64,000 nucleotides of DNA from Vulcanimicrobium alpinum (GCF_027923555.1 NZ_AP025523.1:1488001-1552000), one strand, 5' to 3'. Numbered from the stretch's first letter, positions 46,843 through 56,159 are shown. The notes: generated from the letters alone by a model not told the origin. Program-made: numbers and translations.

Positions 46843-48532
46843 AGATACGTCCGACGGTACCAGCGCCCGTCGCGATCAGCGAGGGTCCTAGGTCACGCGT
46901 CAGGTGTCCCGGGGGCCGTTCGGTGCGGCCGGCCACCTCGAGCACCGCGGCGTGCGAATCATCGACGTCGTCGGCCTTGTCGGCGCGCGCGGACGCGAGG
47001 CGGCTTCGGAACAGCGAGACCGCATCCGCGCTTCGCGCTGCGTCGGTGACCACGCGCGTGCGCACGCTGCGCGCGGCAATAACCGTGCGACGGCTCGCGG
47101 CCGATGTCGTGACGACGAGAGCCCGGCCGTGTGCGGTCACCAGCGTCGCGACGCGGTCGGCGGAAACGAGCGTCAACGTCGGGTTGGTCCGGACGTATCG
47201 AGAGAGGTTGACGAGGAGCGGCCAATTGCCGTCCGTCACGAGTACCGGCAGCTTCGCTTCGTCGATCGTCGCGGCGATCGGACGGATCCCGCTTTCCTTC
47301 GCGTTATCCCACCACACCGTGCGCGTCGCCCGCGTTCCCAGGGACGCTGCGCCCAAGACGCACAGCAGCAGTGCGCACGCCGAACGAAAGGCGAAGCGCT
47401 TGCCGTCGCCGCGCCAACCGGTCGACACCCAGACCGCGACGGCGACGATCAGCGCGCAATACGCCGGAGTCGTGTAGCGCGCGACGGTCGAACGATGGCC
47501 GCCCGCGATGAGATCGGTAAGGGCGAGCGCGCCGAATGTCCATGCGAGCAGCGCCCACACGATCGCTCGCGCTTCCGCCGACGCTCTGCGCGTTTCCCAC
47601 AGCGCGATGCCGACGATCAGGAGCACGATCGCCGCGAGCGGAGCCCACCGCGCGTTGAGATAGATGAGATCGAAGGACGAGATCGCCGCGTTGTACAGCC
47701 ACTTCGCGATGAGAGCGAGCGGCGACCAGCGCGTTCCGGACCAATCGTTCGTCGACGTCACGAGATCGCGTCCGCGCGCGAGGACGACCATCCACGGCGA
47801 CCACGCGACGAGCGCCGCGGCGAAGGCCGCCGCGACGACGAGGGCGGTACGTCGCGCCGGCCGCAGGATGACGACGATCGTCGCCTCTGCGGCCACGACG
47901 AGGACGAAGAGCGAGAACGTATAGAGACCCGCGGCGACGGCGATCGCGAGGGCGACGATCGTCCACCATCGCGGCGCGCGCAGTGCCAGGATCAGCAGGG
48001 CGGCCGATGCCATCGTCAAGGTCGCGAACAGGGCGTATTCGCGGAGCTGCTGCGCGTACACGACTTCGAACGGAGAGAGCGCGAAGACCGCGGCGCCCGC
48101 CCAGCCGGCAACGGCCGAGCGTCCCGCGAGCGCGCACAGCCACCATGTCGCGGCGATCCCGAGCAGCCCGAAGATCGCCGAGAGCGCGCGTTCGGCGGCA
48201 ATCGACGGCCCCGCCGGTGCCAGCCACCAGCGCTCCAGAACGTAGAACAACGGGGGATGCTGGGGATCCTCGCGTGCCAGCGCGGCGACAACGCTGCGTG
48301 TCCCACGTTCCCCGGTCGGCACCACGAATCGTTCCGCTTCCTTCGCGTGAACCGGGCGCGCATCACCGAGCGCGTTCAGGACGTCTTGCTCGACGTAGCC
48401 CGCGACGTGCTGCGCCGCGACGGTTTCGTCGGAGCTGAACGTCTGGCCGTCAAGGTGCCACAGCCGGAACCCAGCTCCCAGCACGACGCACACGATCGCG
48501 ATTGGAATCAGCGACCGCCTGCGGCTCTCCAT
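46832..48532 (-). CDS. GT-C family membrane glycosyltransferase (ArnT/GT39-like)
   Basis: A 566-residue polytopic enzyme that uses a polyprenyl-phosphate sugar. The first helix is followed by LDGQTFSSDETVAAQHV, with the catalytic-type Asp35-Glu36 pair. About ten to twelve membrane helices follow (LALRAPRWWTIVALAIAVAA is one region). The C-terminal 120 residues form a periplasmic domain. Typical of dolichyl-phosphate-mannose-type mannosyltransferases and ArnT. It would act on the outer face of the inner membrane. Confidence 0.78.
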   Translation of the reverse strand: MESRRRSLIPIAIVCVVLGAGFRLWHLDGQTFSSDETVAAQHVAGYVEQDVLNALGDARPVHAKEAERFVVPTGERGTRSVVAALAREDPQHPPLFYVLERWWLAPAGPSIAAERALSAIFGLLGIAATWWLCALAGRSAVAGWAGAAVFALSPFEVVYAQQLREYALFATLTMASAALLILALRAPRWWTIVALAIAVAAGLYTFSLFVLVVAAEATIVVILRPARRTALVVAAAFAAALVAWSPWMVVLARGRDLVTSTNDWSGTRWSPLALIAKWLYNAAISSFDLIYLNARWAPLAAIVLLIVGIALWETRRASAEARAIVWALLAWTFGALALTDLIAGGHRSTVARYTTPAYCALIVAVAVWVSTGWRGDGKRFAFRSACALLLCVLGAASLGTRATRTVWWDNAKESGIRPIAATIDEAKLPVLVTDGNWPLLVNLSRYVRTNPTLTLVSADRVATLVTAHGRALVVTTSAASRRTVIAARSVRTRVVTDAARSADAVSLFRSRLASARADKADDVDDSHAAVLEVAGRTERPPGHLTRDLGPSLIATGAGTVGRIYVR

Positions 48533-48716
48533 GCAGGGAATGTAGCGTTGCCGCTCGCGGGTCGCCAGGGCGGAAGGTCACGGTCTGTTGCCCCGCTCCG
48601 CCCGTGGCGTTCCGCCTGCGAAGTGTCGGCCGGACGGCCGTGCTGGGCCTCCGGTCTGCAGGCGAGGCCGCGCGACCCATGGCCGGCGGGACCCCATTTG
48701 CTATGATCGCCGGACA

Positions 48717-49856
48717 GTGTCCGGGCAGGCGAAGAATTCCGAGGCCGTCCACCTCGACCACGTCGACGGCCTGCGCGCGATCGCGGTCCTCGGGGTCGTG
48801 CTCTATCACGGCGTCGTGCACTCGACGTGGCCCCTGTACGTTCAAGGCTTGGCCGCCTCGGGAAGCCACGGGGTCGAGCTGTTCTTCGTGATCAGCGGCC
48901 TGTGTCTGGCGTTCCCGTTTCTGCGATCATATCACCGCAGCGGCGACCTGGGCTTCACGGCGAGCGCGTTTTTCGCAAAGCGCGCGGTCCGCATCTTGCC
49001 GCCGTATTACGTCGTGCTCGTCCTGTTCGGGCTGGCGGCGCTGACGGCGCTATGGCGAGCAGCAGCGGCGCGCGAACCGCAGGGGATGACCCCGCATCTG
49101 ACGCTGCCGAGCTTTGCGGCGCACTTCGTATTCGCGGCACGGATGGAGCAGTTGCTCGACGCCTCGTTCTGGACGCTGCGCGTGGAGGCGATCTGGTATC
49201 TGCTCTTCCCGCTCGCGCTCTTGGCCTACGTGCGCGCGCGGCGCGTCTTCTGGCTCGTTGCCGCGGCATGCCCTCTCGCCGTCCTGCTCAACTTGCGCAT
49301 CCCGGGCTTCGGCACGTCGCTCACGATGCTGGTCGCGCTGCCGGCATTCTTGCTCGGCATCGTCGCGGCCGACTGGCTTCTGCGGCGGCGCACCGCGCCG
49401 GCGTGGCTAATCGGTTTGGGCGTCGTTGCGGCGGTCGTCGCCGCCGTGTGGGAGTTTCGGCATCCGGATATCGACAACGTCCGGGTACGCATCCTGTGGG
49501 ATTTCGCCGCCTTCGCGTTCGTCGTGCTCGTGAGTCGCTCGCCAGCGATCCGGTCGGCGATTTCGACGCGTGCCGCGATCGCGGTCGGCGTCGCATCGTA
49601 CAGCATCTATCTGATCCACGAGCCGGTCGTCGTGATCGCCGAATATCTCCACGTGCCGCCGCCTCTCGCATGTGTTGTCGGCGTTGCGTTCGGGTTCGCC
49701 TTGTGGTGGCTCGTCGAGCGCACGTTCACGTCGGATCGCGTCCGTCGTCCGATGGTGGCGTTCGTTGAGAGAATGTTTTCTCGCGCGGCTGGCTGGCGCG
49801 CAGTTCGTGGTGCCCCCGCGCCCGCTCCGGCCGCGGCCGTCGAAGCGCCGCAATAG
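48717..49856 (+). CDS. Acyltransferase 3 (OafA/YrhL family)
   Basis: A 379-residue membrane O-acyltransferase. HLDHVDGLRAIAVLGVVLYH and SHGVELFFVISGLCLAFPF are the two signature blocks, RVEAIWYLLFPLAL the middle one and SYSIYLIHEPV the late one. About ten helices, then a proline/alanine-rich tail. The start is GTG at 48717. A TATGAT at 48701-48706 sits only ten bases before it, so the transcript could be leaderless; no ribosome site is evident. Confidence 0.88.
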   Translation: MSGQAKNSEAVHLDHVDGLRAIAVLGVVLYHGVVHSTWPLYVQGLAASGSHGVELFFVISGLCLAFPFLRSYHRSGDLGFTASAFFAKRAVRILPPYYVVLVLFGLAALTALWRAAAAREPQGMTPHLTLPSFAAHFVFAARMEQLLDASFWTLRVEAIWYLLFPLALLAYVRARRVFWLVAAACPLAVLLNLRIPGFGTSLTMLVALPAFLLGIVAADWLLRRRTAPAWLIGLGVVAAVVAAVWEFRHPDIDNVRVRILWDFAAFAFVVLVSRSPAIRSAISTRAAIAVGVASYSIYLIHEPVVVIAEYLHVPPPLACVVGVAFGFALWWLVERTFTSDRVRRPMVAFVERMFSRAAGWRAVRGAPAPAPAAAVEAPQ

Positions 49857-49883
49857 CGCAAACCCGAATCCCGGCCCGCTGAA

Positions 49884-49903
49884 CGCCGCGCCGTAGCGCG
49901 GCG
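49884..49903 (+). terminator. Terminator-like hairpin after the acyltransferase gene
   Basis: CGCCGCGC-CGTA-GCGCGGCG, a perfect 8-bp GC stem with a 4-base loop, 28 bases after the stop. It has no U-tract. A second 8-bp hairpin (TGCGATCT-CCGC-AGATCGCA) lies at 49934-49953. Confidence 0.4.
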
Positions 49904-49969
49904 CCGTTCGCGCGCGTAAACGCACGTATGCGCTGCGATCTCCGCAGATCGCACGCGCGTGGTATTTGC

Positions 49970-49983
49970 ACGCGTTAACGCGT
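49970..49983. promoter_or_regulatory. 14-bp perfect palindrome
   Basis: ACGCGTTAACGCGT reads the same on both strands. It overlaps a weak promoter-like TTGCAC and lies about 300 bases before the secreted-protein genes. A dimeric repressor site is possible, but no partner copy was seen. Confidence 0.35.
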
Positions 49984-50287
49984 CGTTCAACATACCTTTC
50001 GCGCACGAAAGCGTCTGCGACACCGCGTCAATTCTCGCTGCGGGTCGATGTGTTGAACTTCACAGCGGCCGGGAGCAGGTAAGACTTCCGCTCCGGTGTG
50101 CCGATGTAAAGAAAACGGAAAGCGCAGAGCGCCGTACGCTCTCGGCTGAGTTCGACGAACGTCGCACGTGAGGCAGCGCACACGCGTCCTTCGATGGTCG
50201 CGCCTCGAATGCCGTGAGTTTCATCCACGCTCATATTTTGGCTCGTTGAGACGAGCTTGTTTCGACACGCGCCGGAGGGACCGTCCC

Positions 50288-52168
50288 CTGTATTTTCATG
50301 TACGACTCCCGGTTTCGGCACTCGCATTGTCGCTCATTGTAACCGCGTGCAGCGGTGGCGGAAGTAGTTTGGCTCCGCCCGTCCGATCGAACGCGCTCAG
50401 CCCCGCGTCCGTCGACGTGGTGATCAGCATCCCGGCGGTCACGACGAGTTCGTCGTCGCGGAGCACGTCGTCACTCTCCGGCACGAAGTCCGCGTCCATC
50501 GCCGTCGCCGGCAACACGAGCGTGGTGGATTGCACCTCGACCTGTTCGGCGTCGCAAACGGTCCCCGCCGGCATTCAGACGTTCGTCGCAACGCTGTATG
50601 ATGGGCCGCGCGCAACGGGCAACGTTCTGGGCACGGGTCAAGCAACGACGATGATCCTGAGCGGACAGAAGAATTCCGTCAATCTCACGTTCGGAGGCGT
50701 GGTCAAGAGCGTTGCCGTGCTGGTCAACCCGACCGACATCGCGCCCGGTGCGCCGGCTAATGTCGCGGTCACCGTCGCCGCAAAAGACGCGTCCGGCTTC
50801 ACGATCGTCGGCGGCGATCCGTACAGCACGCCGATCCGGCTGACCAGCGACGACGCGAGCGGGGCGACGGCGCTCTCGACGACCGAGATCAGCTCGCCGT
50901 CGGCACAGGTCACCCTCGCCTACAACGGGTCCACGTCCACGTCCGCGGTCAGCATCGGGGCAACGGTCCCCGATCCGTCGGTCAGCATCTCTCCCGGCAC
51001 GTTGAAGATCCACCGAGGTGCTCCGTCACCGGCACCCAGCAGCACGCCGACACCGGCACCGACGCCGTCGCATACGGCGTCGCCGACGACTGCGCCGACG
51101 TCGGCGCCGGTCGGTGCGCCGGCGAACGCGTCGGAGTGGCCGACCGGATTCCGCCCGTACTCGGCAAGCTCGATCTGGAATACGAAGCTGACGAACACCA
51201 CGAGCCCCGTGCAGCTCACCAACAGTGCGGCGATCGTAGCGAACATTGGGTTCCACTACACGCCGATCAGTCTGAACACGCAAGAGTTCGGCGGCCTCGA
51301 CGACGTGTCGCACCCGGTCGTGTTTGCAAGCGCGTCGGATCCGCTGGTCACCGCGCAGTGCGTGCAGTACTGCTCGGGCTGGAGCACATCGTACTCCCCC
51401 GGCGTGACCGGAGGCTTCGGCCAGATCCGTATTCCGGCGAAGGCGCGACCGAGCGGCAGTACCGATCACCACCTCGCCGTGATCCAGCCGGACGGTACCG
51501 AGATCGACATGTGGGCCGTCATTCCGCCGTCGCGCGATTGGCAGACCGGCGACACGATCCAATTCGGCGACGGCCAGAACCAGGGCAACTTCTACACCGG
51601 CGAGGGTCAGGCCGGTCTGAGCGGAACGGCGTCCAACGCCGCAACCGCGGGCGGCGCGGCGCTGGCCGCGGGGTTGATCCGGGAAAGCGAATTGGCCAGT
51701 CACCTCATCCCGCACGCGCTCTTTCTGGCGAGCGGATGCGTCGGCGTCGCTCACGTCTATCCCGCGATTCAGAACGGCGACAACACCTGCAACGGCTCCG
51801 GCGCGCAGGTGCCGTTCGGCGCACACTTCTGGTTCTCGATGAGCGACTCGGCGATCGACGGACTCTCGAACGTCAGCACCGATCAGAAGACGATCCTGCA
51901 CGCCTTGCATCAGTACGGCGGCTACGTCATGGACTCCGGCGGTAACACGACGCTAGCGTACACCGACGGCATCGCCGCGTATCTGGAGGACGGCACGCAG
52001 TTCAGTCCGTTCGGGGTAACTCCGCCGCTCGATTCGTACGCGCGGTCGGTCGGATGGCCGACGCAGATGGTCCAGGTCATGGAGTACTACCAGAGCGACA
52101 ACTCGGGATTGAACTGGGCGCAGTTCTTCCAGATCCTCGATCCCTGTTACGCGCAGAAGACCTGCTGA
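50288..52168 (+). CDS. Secreted lipoprotein with linker and unknown catalytic-like domain (paralog 1)
   Basis: A protein of about 626 residues. A hydrophobic signal ends in a lipobox (LIVTAC). Residues about 35-270 are Ser/Thr-rich beta domains (VAVLVNPTDIAPGAPANVAV, like an Ig fold), then a Pro/Ser/Thr linker (SPAPSSTPTPAPTPSHTASP). The last about 330 residues, from GFRPYSASSIWNT, form the domain shared with the next gene: TDHHLAVIQPDGTEIDMW, AGGAALAAGLIRESEL, HLIPHALFL, FGAHFWFSM. The start is uncertain: CTG at 50288 has GGAGGGA seven bases upstream and gives a proper signal peptide; a GTG at 50168 is the nearest ordinary start. Function unknown. Confidence 0.7.
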   Translation: MYFHVRLPVSALALSLIVTACSGGGSSLAPPVRSNALSPASVDVVISIPAVTTSSSSRSTSSLSGTKSASIAVAGNTSVVDCTSTCSASQTVPAGIQTFVATLYDGPRATGNVLGTGQATTMILSGQKNSVNLTFGGVVKSVAVLVNPTDIAPGAPANVAVTVAAKDASGFTIVGGDPYSTPIRLTSDDASGATALSTTEISSPSAQVTLAYNGSTSTSAVSIGATVPDPSVSISPGTLKIHRGAPSPAPSSTPTPAPTPSHTASPTTAPTSAPVGAPANASEWPTGFRPYSASSIWNTKLTNTTSPVQLTNSAAIVANIGFHYTPISLNTQEFGGLDDVSHPVVFASASDPLVTAQCVQYCSGWSTSYSPGVTGGFGQIRIPAKARPSGSTDHHLAVIQPDGTEIDMWAVIPPSRDWQTGDTIQFGDGQNQGNFYTGEGQAGLSGTASNAATAGGAALAAGLIRESELASHLIPHALFLASGCVGVAHVYPAIQNGDNTCNGSGAQVPFGAHFWFSMSDSAIDGLSNVSTDQKTILHALHQYGGYVMDSGGNTTLAYTDGIAAYLEDGTQFSPFGVTPPLDSYARSVGWPTQMVQVMEYYQSDNSGLNWAQFFQILDPCYAQKTC

Positions 52169-52274
52169 ACGTTGCAGGGGGCGGGCTTTACAGCCGGCCC
52201 CCTGCGTACGCGTGGGACGGAAGCGTGCGGTGTCCGAGGACCGGTGCCGATGTCGGGCAAAACCTCGGCGCACA

Positions 52275-53456
52275 ATGATCTCTTCGCGCACCGTGCTCGG
52301 GGCTGTCGCCGGCAGCGTCATCGCGAGCGTCATCCTTACTGCGATGCCGCCGGCTCGGATTCCGGGCGCGGCGGCAGCGTCGTCGAAGCGCAGCGCTCTG
52401 CGGAACGGCGTCGAGTGGCCGGTTGGTTTCCGGCCGTACGCTTCCAGCTCGATTTGGAACACTCGGGTGCGAAACCTGACGCATCCGCGACTGCTTCCCG
52501 ACTCCGCGCAGATCATCGCGGTCGCGCAGGCGGACCACAACAAATCACCCGCCGGGTCGTTGCGGACGCAAGAGTACGGTGCGACCGACGCCGTCTCTCA
52601 CCCCATCGTGTTCGCGACGTCGGACGATCCGCTCGTCCGCACCGCGTGCACCCGCTACTGCAACGATTGGGGAAAGAACGGGGTCGGCACCCCGCCGCGT
52701 ATTCGCATCCCGCGCAAAGCACGTCCGGCGACGTGCTGCGATCATCATCTTGCGGTCGTGCAGCCGAACGGCGACGAAATCGATCTCTGGGACGTCCACG
52801 ACCTTCCCGGGCGAGACTGGCAGACCGGCGATACCATCGCGTTCAGCAACGGACAGAACGCCGGCAGTTTCTTCTCCGGTCGCGGACAGATGGGCAACGG
52901 GCTGCCCGACAATGCCGCAACCGCCGGCGGCGCCGCACTCGCGGCCGGCCTGATTCGCGAGAGCGAACTCGCGACGCACAGCATCCCGCATGCACTGTTC
53001 ATGCTGACGAACTGTGTGGCGAAGCGGCACGTCTATCCGGCGATCCAGGACGGTGACACGATCTGCTCTGGTGCCGGCCCGCACACGCCGTTCGGCGCGC
53101 ATATCTGGTTCTCGATGAGCGACGCCGCCATCGACGCCCTTCCCGGCTCGGCGGATACGAAGACGGTGATGCACGCGCTGCACCGCTACGGCGGCTACAT
53201 CATGGACAGCGCGCAAGGCAACATGGACCACACCGACGGCTACGTGGTGATGCTCGAAGAGGGTGCGCAATTCGAACCCTTCGGCGTTCCTTCGCCGATG
53301 ACGGTGTACGCGCGCACGCACAGCTGGTCGCACTCACCGATGGCATCGAGGATCGCGCCCTACGTTACGGAATACGCGCTCCCGGATACAACGGGCGTGA
53401 ATTGGTCGCGGTACTTGCGAATCCTCGACGTCTGTTACGCAGAGAGAACCTGCTGA
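52275..53456 (+). CDS. Secreted protein sharing the same domain (paralog 2)
   Basis: A 393-residue exported protein with signal segment TVLGAVAGSVIASVILTAMP and no linker. From GFRPYASSSIWNTRV it aligns end to end with the C-terminal domain of the preceding gene: CCDHHLAVVQPNGDEIDLW, DWQTGDTIAFSNGQNAGSFF, AGGAALAAGLIRESELATHS, IPHALFM, FGAHIWFSM, HRYGGYIMDS, and the same final CYAERTC versus CYAQKTC. Conserved histidines, aspartates and paired cysteines suggest a disulfide-bonded extracellular enzyme or binding domain. ATG at 52275. The 3' end overlaps the convergent O-antigen ligase gene by 92 bases. Confidence 0.78.
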   Translation: MISSRTVLGAVAGSVIASVILTAMPPARIPGAAAASSKRSALRNGVEWPVGFRPYASSSIWNTRVRNLTHPRLLPDSAQIIAVAQADHNKSPAGSLRTQEYGATDAVSHPIVFATSDDPLVRTACTRYCNDWGKNGVGTPPRIRIPRKARPATCCDHHLAVVQPNGDEIDLWDVHDLPGRDWQTGDTIAFSNGQNAGSFFSGRGQMGNGLPDNAATAGGAALAAGLIRESELATHSIPHALFMLTNCVAKRHVYPAIQDGDTICSGAGPHTPFGAHIWFSMSDAAIDALPGSADTKTVMHALHRYGGYIMDSAQGNMDHTDGYVVMLEEGAQFEPFGVPSPMTVYARTHSWSHSPMASRIAPYVTEYALPDTTGVNWSRYLRILDVCYAERTC

Positions 53457-54843
53457 ATCCGAGCGCATACGGGTGAGGGGCGGGTTCGTCAAGCCGGGCT
53501 TCCGCCGCTCGAACCGTCCGCGAGCGGTACGCGGCGTGCACGATCCAGGCCGCAGACATCGACAGCCACGTGTACTTGAAGGTCACGAAGTCCAGCGACA
53601 TTGCGGCGACGAAGAGTGCGATCGTGTTTGCCTCGATCGCAAACCGCGCATCGGTCCACCCGCCCTCGTGTAATCCGATCCGCCGAAGGGTTCGGAATTG
53701 CCACCACCAGGCGAGCAGGAGCAGGGCGAGTCCCACGAGCCCGAGCTCGACGCCGAACTGGACGAGGATATTGTGCGATTGCTGGATGCGCTGGGCGGTT
53801 GCGACCGACTGCGAATACTCCAGAAACGAGGCCTGATAGGCGGCGAGAAACGAGCCGAACCCGTGACCGGCTAGCCAGCGGTGCTTGAACGCTGCAAAAC
53901 CGATGTGCCAGATCTGATATCGGCCGGAGGCGTCGCTGGTCGTCGGATCGTTGAAGCGGGCAAAGACACCGGGGATGAGGGCGAGCATCGCGACGCCGGC
54001 GAGCACCGCCCCGATCAGTTGCTTGCGGTGCGGCGACCGAACGATGAGATACGCGACGCCGAAGCCGAACGAGATCAGCGCGCCGCGTGATTCCGTGATG
54101 CCGATGCCCGCGACGCAGATGACCGCCGCCAGCGCACACAGGGTGACGCGCACGGGTTCGCGGAGCGAGATCGCGGCTGCCGTCGCGGCGAGGGCCGGCA
54201 GGATCAGCGCCGCGCCGAAATGGTTGTGGTCGATGGAGTTGATATAGATCCACTGGCCCGTCGCGGAGTGCACCATGATGGCGAAGATGCTCGCGGCCGT
54301 GCCGCCGCCGACGACGCCGCAAAAGAGCGCGATCAGATCGGTTTCGTCGGCGGGAACCATCGCGATGATCGCGCCCACGGCAAGCAGGCCGCCGAGCATC
54401 TGCAGCATGAGGGTGCCGAGCGCGGTGTCTTCCGTCCACCACAAACTCGCGATGGCGAACGCCGTCAGCAGGAGCCAGCCGCCCACCGCAGCCGACGGGA
54501 TGAGCCCTCTGCGGCGAACGAGCATCGAGATGATCGCAGCCAGAGCGGCCGCCGCCCCCAGCGGTTTCGCGATCTTTCCGATCCCCGGCAGCACCAGCAG
54601 GTTGTCGAACGGGACCAGCGCCGCCCAAAGCGCATACGGGAAGATGAGCGGGCGTTCGATGGCGAGCGCGATCGCAACGGGTGCGAGAGCCAGCGCGACG
54701 GCAGCCTCGATCCCGAACGTGCTCCCCGAGAACGGAATCATCGGCGCGCCGGCGATCATCGCGGCCGCGAGCGCTCCTGCGAGGAAGTAGGCGACGGCGA
54801 CCATGCGGCCGTACTGACGTGGCCGTCCGACCGCTGTCCTCAT
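53365..54843 (-). CDS. O-antigen ligase / polymerase (Wzy_C family)
   Basis: A 492-residue integral membrane protein with about twelve helices. The periplasmic loop bears RYQIWHIGFAAFKHRWLAGH with the G-x-G-F segment, then SHNILVQFGVELGLVGLALL, the Wzy_C signature. SRGALISFGFGVAYL is another family block. It would join polysaccharide to lipid A core or polymerise it. The ATG overlaps the flippase stop by four bases. The basic C-terminal tail runs 92 bases into the 3' end of the opposite gene. Confidence 0.85.
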   Translation of the reverse strand: MRTAVGRPRQYGRMVAVAYFLAGALAAAMIAGAPMIPFSGSTFGIEAAVALALAPVAIALAIERPLIFPYALWAALVPFDNLLVLPGIGKIAKPLGAAAALAAIISMLVRRRGLIPSAAVGGWLLLTAFAIASLWWTEDTALGTLMLQMLGGLLAVGAIIAMVPADETDLIALFCGVVGGGTAASIFAIMVHSATGQWIYINSIDHNHFGAALILPALAATAAAISLREPVRVTLCALAAVICVAGIGITESRGALISFGFGVAYLIVRSPHRKQLIGAVLAGVAMLALIPGVFARFNDPTTSDASGRYQIWHIGFAAFKHRWLAGHGFGSFLAAYQASFLEYSQSVATAQRIQQSHNILVQFGVELGLVGLALLLLAWWWQFRTLRRIGLHEGGWTDARFAIEANTIALFVAAMSLDFVTFKYTWLSMSAAWIVHAAYRSRTVRAAEARLDEPAPHPYALGFSRFSLRNRRRGFASTATNSRPLYPGARIP

Positions 54844-56159
54844 GCCGCCGCCTCACTCGGACCGATCGCGTCCCGGCGGCGCCGTTCCACGAATCGGATC
54901 ACCTCGCGCGCGATCGCCCGTGCGTCGTCGACCCGCGGGATGAACAGCGCGGAGAGCGGCAGGCGCAGGGTTCGCGCGACGATGAGGGCTTTCACCATCA
55001 CCACGCCCGCGTACGATGCTGCCGTCGCGACTGCCGCGCCGGCCAGGCCGAACGCCGGGATCGTCGCAAACGCGATCGCCGCGCACGCCGCCGCCGAGAT
55101 GAGCTGGATCGCGAGGACCAGCATCGGCCGTTTGCACCGCACGAGGAGGAAATACCCCAAAACCGGCTCGATCGCATACGCCGCAATCCCGAGCACCATG
55201 ATGCGCAACGGCAGGCCGGCACCCGCGAACGACGAGCCGTACACGTGAACGATCAGCCAAGGACCGGCGATGAAGAGAAACGCGGCGAGCACCGATTCCA
55301 TCAGCACGATGGTCCGGGTCAGACGACCGACCAGCAACCGCACGCGTTCGTCGTCTTCGCCCGCGATGCGCCCGAAGGCGCTCCAGGAGATTGCGTTGCT
55401 GATCTTCCAGAGCAGCTCGGAAACGCTCACGGCGATCGTGAAGACGCCGAGCGCCGCCGGGCCGAGCACCCCGGCGACCACGAACAGACCCATGCGCAAG
55501 TTTACATATCCGACGCCGAAAACGATCCCGGATTTCCCGCCGAACACGAACTGGTCGCGCGCGAGGGCAACCGGCTCGCCGTGCTTCGTTGCGTTGGGCA
55601 GCGCGGGCGCGCGTTCGAGCGAGATCGCGGCGTAAACGGCGGACACGACGTACGCAGCCGCCCAGGCGGCAAGCGCGCCGACGATCCCGCCTCCGAGCAG
55701 GACGACGGCCGAACCGAGTATTGCGGAACACGTGACTGCGACGAGGTCGATGAAGTTGGCCTTAGCAATGCGGCTTTCGGCGAGGAAGAAACCCTTCACG
55801 CACTGCGCGTAGATCGCGAACGGCAGCGCGCACGCGACCGCGAGCAGCGGTCCTTGCCCGCGAAGCGTGAGCGCTGCGACGATGAATCCGCAGGTGGCCG
55901 GAACGATCAGCACCGGCAGCGACCACAGCATCGCGCGGTGGACGTCGGGGCGGCGAATCTTGTCGGTCGCATACTGGGCGACGACGGCGGCCGCCGGACC
56001 CTCGGCGTAGACGGAGACGAGGCCGAGCACGAGCCAAGCGTAGGACACGAGGCCTCGGCCGGTGGGTCCGAGCACGCGCGCAAGCACCACGCCGAGGGCG
56101 ATCACGGCGAGCGTGCCGAGCGCCTGCGTCACGAGCGTATGCAGCGCTCTACCGAACAC
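54840..56159 (-). CDS. Polysaccharide flippase (Wzx-type, MOP superfamily)
   Basis: A 439-residue membrane protein with about twelve helices. GRALHTLVTQALGTLAVIAL and ARVLGPTGRGLVSYAWLVLG are the standard Wzx N-terminal signature. It would flip undecaprenyl-linked oligosaccharide across the inner membrane. A soluble basic tail ends the chain. First gene of a flippase-ligase operon at the end of the polysaccharide cluster. Confidence 0.88.
   Translation of the reverse strand: MFGRALHTLVTQALGTLAVIALGVVLARVLGPTGRGLVSYAWLVLGLVSVYAEGPAAAVVAQYATDKIRRPDVHRAMLWSLPVLIVPATCGFIVAALTLRGQGPLLAVACALPFAIYAQCVKGFFLAESRIAKANFIDLVAVTCSAILGSAVVLLGGGIVGALAAWAAAYVVSAVYAAISLERAPALPNATKHGEPVALARDQFVFGGKSGIVFGVGYVNLRMGLFVVAGVLGPAALGVFTIAVSVSELLWKISNAISWSAFGRIAGEDDERVRLLVGRLTRTIVLMESVLAAFLFIAGPWLIVHVYGSSFAGAGLPLRIMVLGIAAYAIEPVLGYFLLVRCKRPMLVLAIQLISAAACAAIAFATIPAFGLAGAAVATAASYAGVVMVKALIVARTLRLPLSALFIPRVDDARAIAREVIRFVERRRRDAIGPSEAAA

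Larger units (their letters stand above)
49857..50287. other. Long intergenic region with hairpins and a palindrome
   Basis: 431 bases without a credible gene. It holds two strong hairpins near the end of the acyltransferase gene, a 14-base perfect palindrome, a weak TTGCAC-N17 -35-like site and, at its end, a GGAGGGA ribosome site. I looked for a c-di-GMP or other known riboswitch and found none. Short open frames here show no coding character. Confidence 0.6.

Noticed and set aside
49857-50287. c-di-GMP (GEMM) riboswitch ahead of the secreted proteins
   Set aside because: The conserved CACGCACAGGGCAAACC-type and tetraloop/receptor segments are absent.
39067-56159. Polysaccharide cluster as a classical genomic island with integrase and tRNA attachment site
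   Set aside because: No integrase, transposase or tRNA gene lies at either border; only the shared 45-bp regulatory element marks the ends.
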